From: Capsulimonas sp.
GTDB taxonomy: Bacteria > Armatimonadota > Armatimonadia > Armatimonadales > Capsulimonadaceae
Reading direction: 5' to 3'
Length of the DNA: 8,600 bases
Assembly (NCBI GenBank): GCA_025963815.1
Contig: JAOQAA010000063.1
Coordinates: 1 to 8,600 of the forward strand
Below are positions 4,907 to 8,600 of the stretch, piece by piece. The position numbers were made by a program, and so were the translations under genes. The notes beneath the pieces were generated by a model that saw nothing but the letters and a program-made list of their open reading frames with translations, was not told the origin of the DNA and made no database searches. Each line of letters begins with the position of its first letter. Positions within the stretch are counted from its first letter, which is position 1.

Positions 4907-7900
4907 CTAATGCTTGGACAAAGATCCTTGCGGAGAAAAGACCTGAGACACGATGGCGCGGCAGACCGGACCGGCGGCGCTGCGCCCATGCCCACCGTTC
5001 TCGATCACGCAGGAGAACGCCACGCTGGGGTGGTCCGCCGGCGCGGAGCCGATGAACCAGGAATGTGTCTGCTTATCCCCCTGATCGTTCTGCGCGCTGC
5101 CGGTTTTGCCGGCGACGCTGACGGGGAGACCGTCGAACACGCCGCGCGCCGTGCCGCCGGTGACGACCCCCGCGAGCATCCCCTGAAGCTGCGCCGCTTG
5201 ATCGACCGTCAGCACCGTCGTCGCGTCGTGCGCCTGCGTGGATGCGTCATGGAAGAACCGCGCCGGAATGTGGATACCGCCGTTCGCGACCGTCTGCACA
5301 ACCTCCGCCATCTCCGTCGGCGTTGTGCGCACGGTTCCCTGGCCGTATGAGCAGTCGGGCAGGTCTTCTCCTAGCGCCTTGAGCTTGGGGAAGTACGCCA
5401 GCCCAAAGCCTTCCGTTGCGGTCTTCTCCAGCGCCTCCGGGCCAATTTGAATTCCCAAATGTGCGAAGTAGATGTTGCACGAAACGGCGAGCGCCTCCGG
5501 CATATCCGTTGAACCATGCGCGGAGAACTCCGAGTCGTCGGTGATGCGGCGGCGGGCGTAACGGACGCCGTTGTAACGCCACTTGACGTTGTACTCGGTG
5601 TGTGGGCAGTTCACGACAGTATTCTGAAGGCCTTGCTCGAACGCGGCCGCCGCCGTCACGACTTTGAAGGTCGATCCCGGTGGATAAAGGCCGCGCACGG
5701 CGCGGTTGACGAGTGTTGCTCGCTTGTCTTTGTCCGCGAGAAGCTGCGCCATGCCGGCGCCGGTGACCGTCGCCGGATCGAAGGTCGGCGCGGTGACGGC
5801 GGCCAGCACTTCGCCCGTCGCGACATCGATCGCGACGGCTGCTCCGCTGTCCTTGGATTTGCCGGTGCGCCGGTCGTGAACTGAGTGCGCGCTGTCCAGC
5901 AGCGCGCGTGACGCCGCTTGCTGCAAATCGAGATCGATCGACAGATGAACGTCTTCGCCCTTTGGGCGCGGCGCGCCGGGCAGGTAGCGAAGCCGATAGG
6001 CAGTCAGCAGATCGGCGTAACTCGCATACCCACGCAGGTCGCCGTTGCGGCCGAGCGCGTTTGTCGGGCTGCGATCGCCTTCGACGGCGTAAATCAAGTG
6101 GGCGCAGGCGGGACCGCCGGGGTAAACGCGCATGCGGCCATCGGGATTGAGCAGACCGGTCGCCTGGGACATTTGCTCGGGCGTGGCGCTTGCGGCCAGC
6201 ACGCGTCCGTTACGGTCGTAGATCGTCCCACGCGGGATGGCGTTGGCGTAGATCCGCAGGCGAGGATTGATATGATCGCGCGTCACCAGGTCCCGGTCCG
6301 GGGTTCGAATGGCGCGGCTGGCAATCGACGTATCCGCGATCCCCTGAATGTAAAAGAGGCGAAAGACGCCGATTCCTATGAGTAAATAGGCGGCCATAGC
6401 GACTGTCACGATCCGCGCCGAGCGCGCCCAGGCCGATGAGGCGACGTCTGTCACATCATTTGGCAGCGTCTTCGAGGACAGGTGCAGCAGCAGACCGATG
6501 GAGAAGAAGTTGACCACCAGCGACGATGTCCCGAACGACACGAAGGGCAAGGTGATGCCCGTGAGCGGCAGGAAGCCTGTGACGCCGCCGACGATGATCA
6601 TGGTTTGCAGCGTCAGCAGCGTCGTGAGGCCAGCCGCCAGCAATCGGTCAAAATGAGTGACGGCTTGCAGCGCGATGCGAAACCCGCGAACGCAGATCAG
6701 TACATAGACGATCAAAATGCAGATCGCGCCAATCAGGCCCATTTCCTCGCCGATGGAGGCGAAGATCAGGTCGGAGCCGCCGCGCGGGATCATGCCCGGA
6801 TTGCCCATGCCAAGGCCGCTGCCGAAGATGCCGCCCGTCGCCATTCCCCAGAGACCCTGACCCAGCTGCGCGCCCTTGGCGTCGGCGTTCTCCCAGGGGT
6901 TGAGCCACATCGTCACGCGAGTCGCAAAAAAACCAAGATGGATTTTGTAGCCGATAAAGCCTGCGATCAGCAATAGGGAGCCGCCGACGAGAGGATAGAT
7001 CTTGCGCTGCGTCGCGAGATACACAATCGTCAGGAACGTTCCGAAGAGCAGGACGGCCGGGCCCAGGTCCTTCATCGCGACGAACAGTAAGAGGACGCTT
7101 GCGTAGATGATCGCCAGCGGACCGAAGTCCTGAACGCGGGGCAGGGGATTGATCGGGCTGTCCAGGGCGTCCGGGCGCTGTGTCAGATAAGACACCACGA
7201 ACAGCACCAGGAGGATCTTGATCACTTCGACCGGCTCAAAACCGAACAATTGGAGGTGGACGCCGCCCGGTCCGGAGCCGACTAAGATTTGCAGCACCAT
7301 CAGTACGATGGCAGCCACAGCGTAGACATATTGATAGCGCCTGAGAACAATCCGCGAAAACGGCTTGAGCAGCGGGATCGCCAGCGCGATCATTCCATAG
7401 AGGGCGACGCCGCGGATCTGGCCGAGAAAAGAGAATGTATCGCGAAAGGGATCTTTCACGGTATAAACCATCATCAGGCCCACGCCGCAGAGTATCTCAA
7501 TCAGCGGCAGCAGGAACGGATCGGCGCTCGGGGCGGTTTTGCGAAGGTAGATGTGCGCCAGCAGGAAGGCTAGGAAGAAAAAACCGACGCCCTGCCAGTA
7601 TTCACTCGCGCCGCCGGCCTTGCTGCGCACGATCAGCAGGTCATCGTCCAGATCGACTCCCGAAGCGGCGAGCGGCTTGAGATGGCGCATCTGCGATGTG
7701 GACCCAAACGTATGGCCGCGAAGCTTTTGACGCTCATCGACGATCTGCTGCGCGAGGATCGCGGGCAGGTCGAGCCTTTTGACAAGCTGCGGAGCAGTCG
7801 CTTGATTGATGTTGACGGCGTTCGCGGGCAGAGTGGCCGTGAGCAGCTTGCTCTGGAATAAAAGAAAAAAGCCAAGAGCGAGCACTGCGGACATCGGCAG

Positions 7901-7945
7901 CAAGAGGGCGAGCTCTAGCCCTCGACGTGAAAATTTTTGACGCAT
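4907..7945 (-). CDS. SEDS glycosyltransferase-class B PBP fusion (RodA/FtsW plus PbpA-like) with N-terminal helix-hairpin-helix-like region
   Basis: This 1012-residue membrane protein holds both halves of a peptidoglycan synthase. In order: TM1 (11-31); an outside region at 44-108 starting VNINQATAPQLVKRLDLP, similar to ComEA-type helix-hairpin-helix; a SEDS domain (about 118-490) with many membrane segments and the motifs FEPVEVIK (236-243), KDLGPA (292-297) and GNPGMIPRGGSDLIFASIGEE (381-401). By analogy with RodA, Asp392 is the probable catalytic Asp. A cytosolic linker and a TM (509-531) follow, then a class B PBP with RGTIYDRNGRVLA (572-584), nucleophile S758 in STFK, SCN (822-824) and KTG (947-949). 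The transpeptidase half is about 500 residues, near actinobacterial PbpA in size. SEDS enzymes polymerise lipid II and the PBP crosslinks it on the outer face. Rod elongation or division are both possible. The frame is intact across the junction. Confidence 0.93.
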   Translation of the reverse strand: MRQKFSRRGLELALLLPMSAVLALGFFLLFQSKLLTATLPANAVNINQATAPQLVKRLDLPAILAQQIVDERQKLRGHTFGSTSQMRHLKPLAASGVDLDDDLLIVRSKAGGASEYWQGVGFFFLAFLLAHIYLRKTAPSADPFLLPLIEILCGVGLMMVYTVKDPFRDTFSFLGQIRGVALYGMIALAIPLLKPFSRIVLRRYQYVYAVAAIVLMVLQILVGSGPGGVHLQLFGFEPVEVIKILLVLFVVSYLTQRPDALDSPINPLPRVQDFGPLAIIYASVLLLFVAMKDLGPAVLLFGTFLTIVYLATQRKIYPLVGGSLLLIAGFIGYKIHLGFFATRVTMWLNPWENADAKGAQLGQGLWGMATGGIFGSGLGMGNPGMIPRGGSDLIFASIGEEMGLIGAICILIVYVLICVRGFRIALQAVTHFDRLLAAGLTTLLTLQTMIIVGGVTGFLPLTGITLPFVSFGTSSLVVNFFSIGLLLHLSSKTLPNDVTDVASSAWARSARIVTVAMAAYLLIGIGVFRLFYIQGIADTSIASRAIRTPDRDLVTRDHINPRLRIYANAIPRGTIYDRNGRVLAASATPEQMSQATGLLNPDGRMRVYPGGPACAHLIYAVEGDRSPTNALGRNGDLRGYASYADLLTAYRLRYLPGAPRPKGEDVHLSIDLDLQQAASRALLDSAHSVHDRRTGKSKDSGAAVAIDVATGEVLAAVTAPTFDPATVTGAGMAQLLADKDKRATLVNRAVRGLYPPGSTFKVVTAAAAFEQGLQNTVVNCPHTEYNVKWRYNGVRYARRRITDDSEFSAHGSTDMPEALAVSCNIYFAHLGIQIGPEALEKTATEGFGLAYFPKLKALGEDLPDCSYGQGTVRTTPTEMAEVVQTVANGGIHIPARFFHDASTQAHDATTVLTVDQAAQLQGMLAGVVTGGTARGVFDGLPVSVAGKTGSAQNDQGDKQTHSWFIGSAPADHPSVAFSCVIENGGHGRSAAGPVCRAIVSQVFSPQGSLSKH

Positions 7946-7951
7946 GAGCAG

Positions 7952-7957
7952 TATAAT
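7952..7957 (+). promoter_or_regulatory. Perfect -10 box of the luxE-like gene, predicting a leaderless mRNA
   Basis: TATAAT (7952-7957) is followed by six bases and the ATG at 7964, the same geometry as at the secreted-protein gene. No clear -35 hexamer lies 16-18 bp upstream and no Shine-Dalgarno sequence precedes the ATG. Confidence 0.6.
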
Positions 7958-7958
7958 A
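7953..7958 (-). promoter_or_regulatory. Candidate -10 box of the SEDS-PBP gene
   Basis: TATTAT on the minus strand (7958-7953) is followed by seven bases and then the ATG at 7945. No Shine-Dalgarno sequence and no good -35 box are seen. If used, the mRNA would start at or next to the ATG. It overlaps the -10 box of the divergent gene, so one of the two may be a by-product of the near-palindromic TATAATA. Confidence 0.5.
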
Positions 7959-7963
7959 CCCGT

Positions 7964-8600
7964 ATGGAGACCCTTGCGCAGAATATCGCCGCATTCATCG
8001 CCCAGGAACCGGGCGGCAACGACGAGGAGCAGTTCAACGCGCTCGCGCTGGAACTGTTCGCGCGGCAGTACGAAAAGAATGAAGTCTATCGACGACTGTG
8101 CGAGAGCCTGGATGTGAAGCCCGGTTCGATTGACCGTTGGCGGTTGATCCCCGCCACGCCTTCACAAGCGTTCAAGCTCTTCGATCTGAGCTGCACGCCT
8201 TCCGAGAGCGCCGTCCGCATTTTTCACTCGTCGGGCACGACGCTGCGTGAGGCCGGCAAACACTATATGGACGCCGATGCGCTCGCGCTTTACGAGATCA
8301 GTCTGAAGCGTGGCTTTGAACTGAGGATTCCCGGCGCGCGGGATTTGCCGATCTGGGCGATGATGCCCGCGCCGGACGACGCTCCGCATTCATCGCTTTC
8401 GCATATGCTGGGTGATTTACGCGCCGAACGTTTTTACTGGGACCAGAACGAGAAGCTTGCCGAGAGTCTCGCAACACTTGACGGTCCGATCGTATTGTTT
8501 GGCACAGCCTTCGCCTTTATCGGTCTCTTTGACGCGTCGGAAGATCATTGGAGCTTGCCGGAAGGCAGCATTGTGATTGAGACGGGCGGTTTTAAGGGCC
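7964..8600 (+). CDS. LuxE-family acyl-protein synthetase / adenylating ligase, N-terminal part (runs off the window)
   Basis: The frame is open from the ATG at 7964 to the end of the window, giving 212 residues with no stop. The nucleotide-binding signature FHSSGTT is present (about residue 87 onward), preceded by a helical N-terminus with PATPSQAFK. Later come PIVLFGTAFAF and ETGGFKG, both typical of LuxE (acyl-protein synthetase) and related to phenylacetate-CoA-ligase-like adenylating enzymes. LuxE-type proteins activate a carboxylic acid as an acyl-AMP and transfer it to themselves or a partner. Outside bioluminescent bacteria they occur in polysaccharide, lipid and other small-molecule pathways, usually beside an acyl-CoA reductase (LuxC). 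Whether one follows here lies beyond the window. The gene is divergent from the SEDS-PBP gene with 18 bp between the starts. Confidence 0.8.
   Translation, partial: METLAQNIAAFIAQEPGGNDEEQFNALALELFARQYEKNEVYRRLCESLDVKPGSIDRWRLIPATPSQAFKLFDLSCTPSESAVRIFHSSGTTLREAGKHYMDADALALYEISLKRGFELRIPGARDLPIWAMMPAPDDAPHSSLSHMLGDLRAERFYWDQNEKLAESLATLDGPIVLFGTAFAFIGLFDASEDHWSLPEGSIVIETGGFKG

Noticed and set aside
7622..7814. Competence DNA receptor (ComEA) gene
   Set aside because: The similarity is confined to about 60 residues within a long continuous frame, and the hairpin glycines are missing. It is a domain of the synthase, not a separate gene.

Overview
The window looks like a bacterial chromosome segment of moderately high GC content (about 60% by eye). 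It has compact genes, ordinary housekeeping content, and no phage, transposase, tRNA or rRNA gene. The source is not certain. A RodA/PbpA-like cell-wall synthase fused into one chain, together with start codons placed directly behind -10 boxes (candidate leaderless mRNAs), suggests a Gram-positive-related or 'Terrabacteria' lineage such as Armatimonadota, Chloroflexota or similar. That assignment is inference.

Layout. (1) 1-321: the 3' end of a dihydrolipoyl dehydrogenase gene, closed by a clean bidirectional terminator. (2) 400-2356: a self-contained regulated module. A TetR repressor gene on the minus strand diverges from a DUF1330-like gene and an SDR oxidoreductase gene. The control region between them is an almost perfect dyad: two overlapping promoters mirrored about position 1010, with TGTCTA/TAGACA half-sites in their spacers. 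(3) 2380-2486: a 107-bp element made of a perfect 32-bp inverted repeat, each arm itself partly palindromic, lying between convergent genes. It resembles a REPIN/BIME. (4) 2523-7945: a minus-strand cluster read in the order SEDS-PBP fusion, ParB-like protein, secreted proline-rich protein. (5) 7964-8600: the start of a LuxE-type acyl-protein synthetase gene, divergent from the cluster with only 18 bp between the two start codons.

The centre of interest is the cell-wall/ParB cluster. The 1012-residue protein joins a first membrane segment, an extracytoplasmic ComEA-like helix-hairpin-helix region, a complete SEDS glycosyltransferase and a complete class B transpeptidase with STFK, SCN and KTG motifs. 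One polypeptide would therefore polymerise and crosslink peptidoglycan. About 100 bp downstream lies a ParB-type protein that keeps the CTP/parS-reading motifs but ends in eight cysteines arranged as zinc ribbons instead of the usual ParB tail. Then comes a secreted protein of unknown function with its own near-consensus promoter that would start the mRNA at the ATG itself. A link between cell-wall growth and a DNA-binding or CTP-switch protein is an attractive inference but is unproved.
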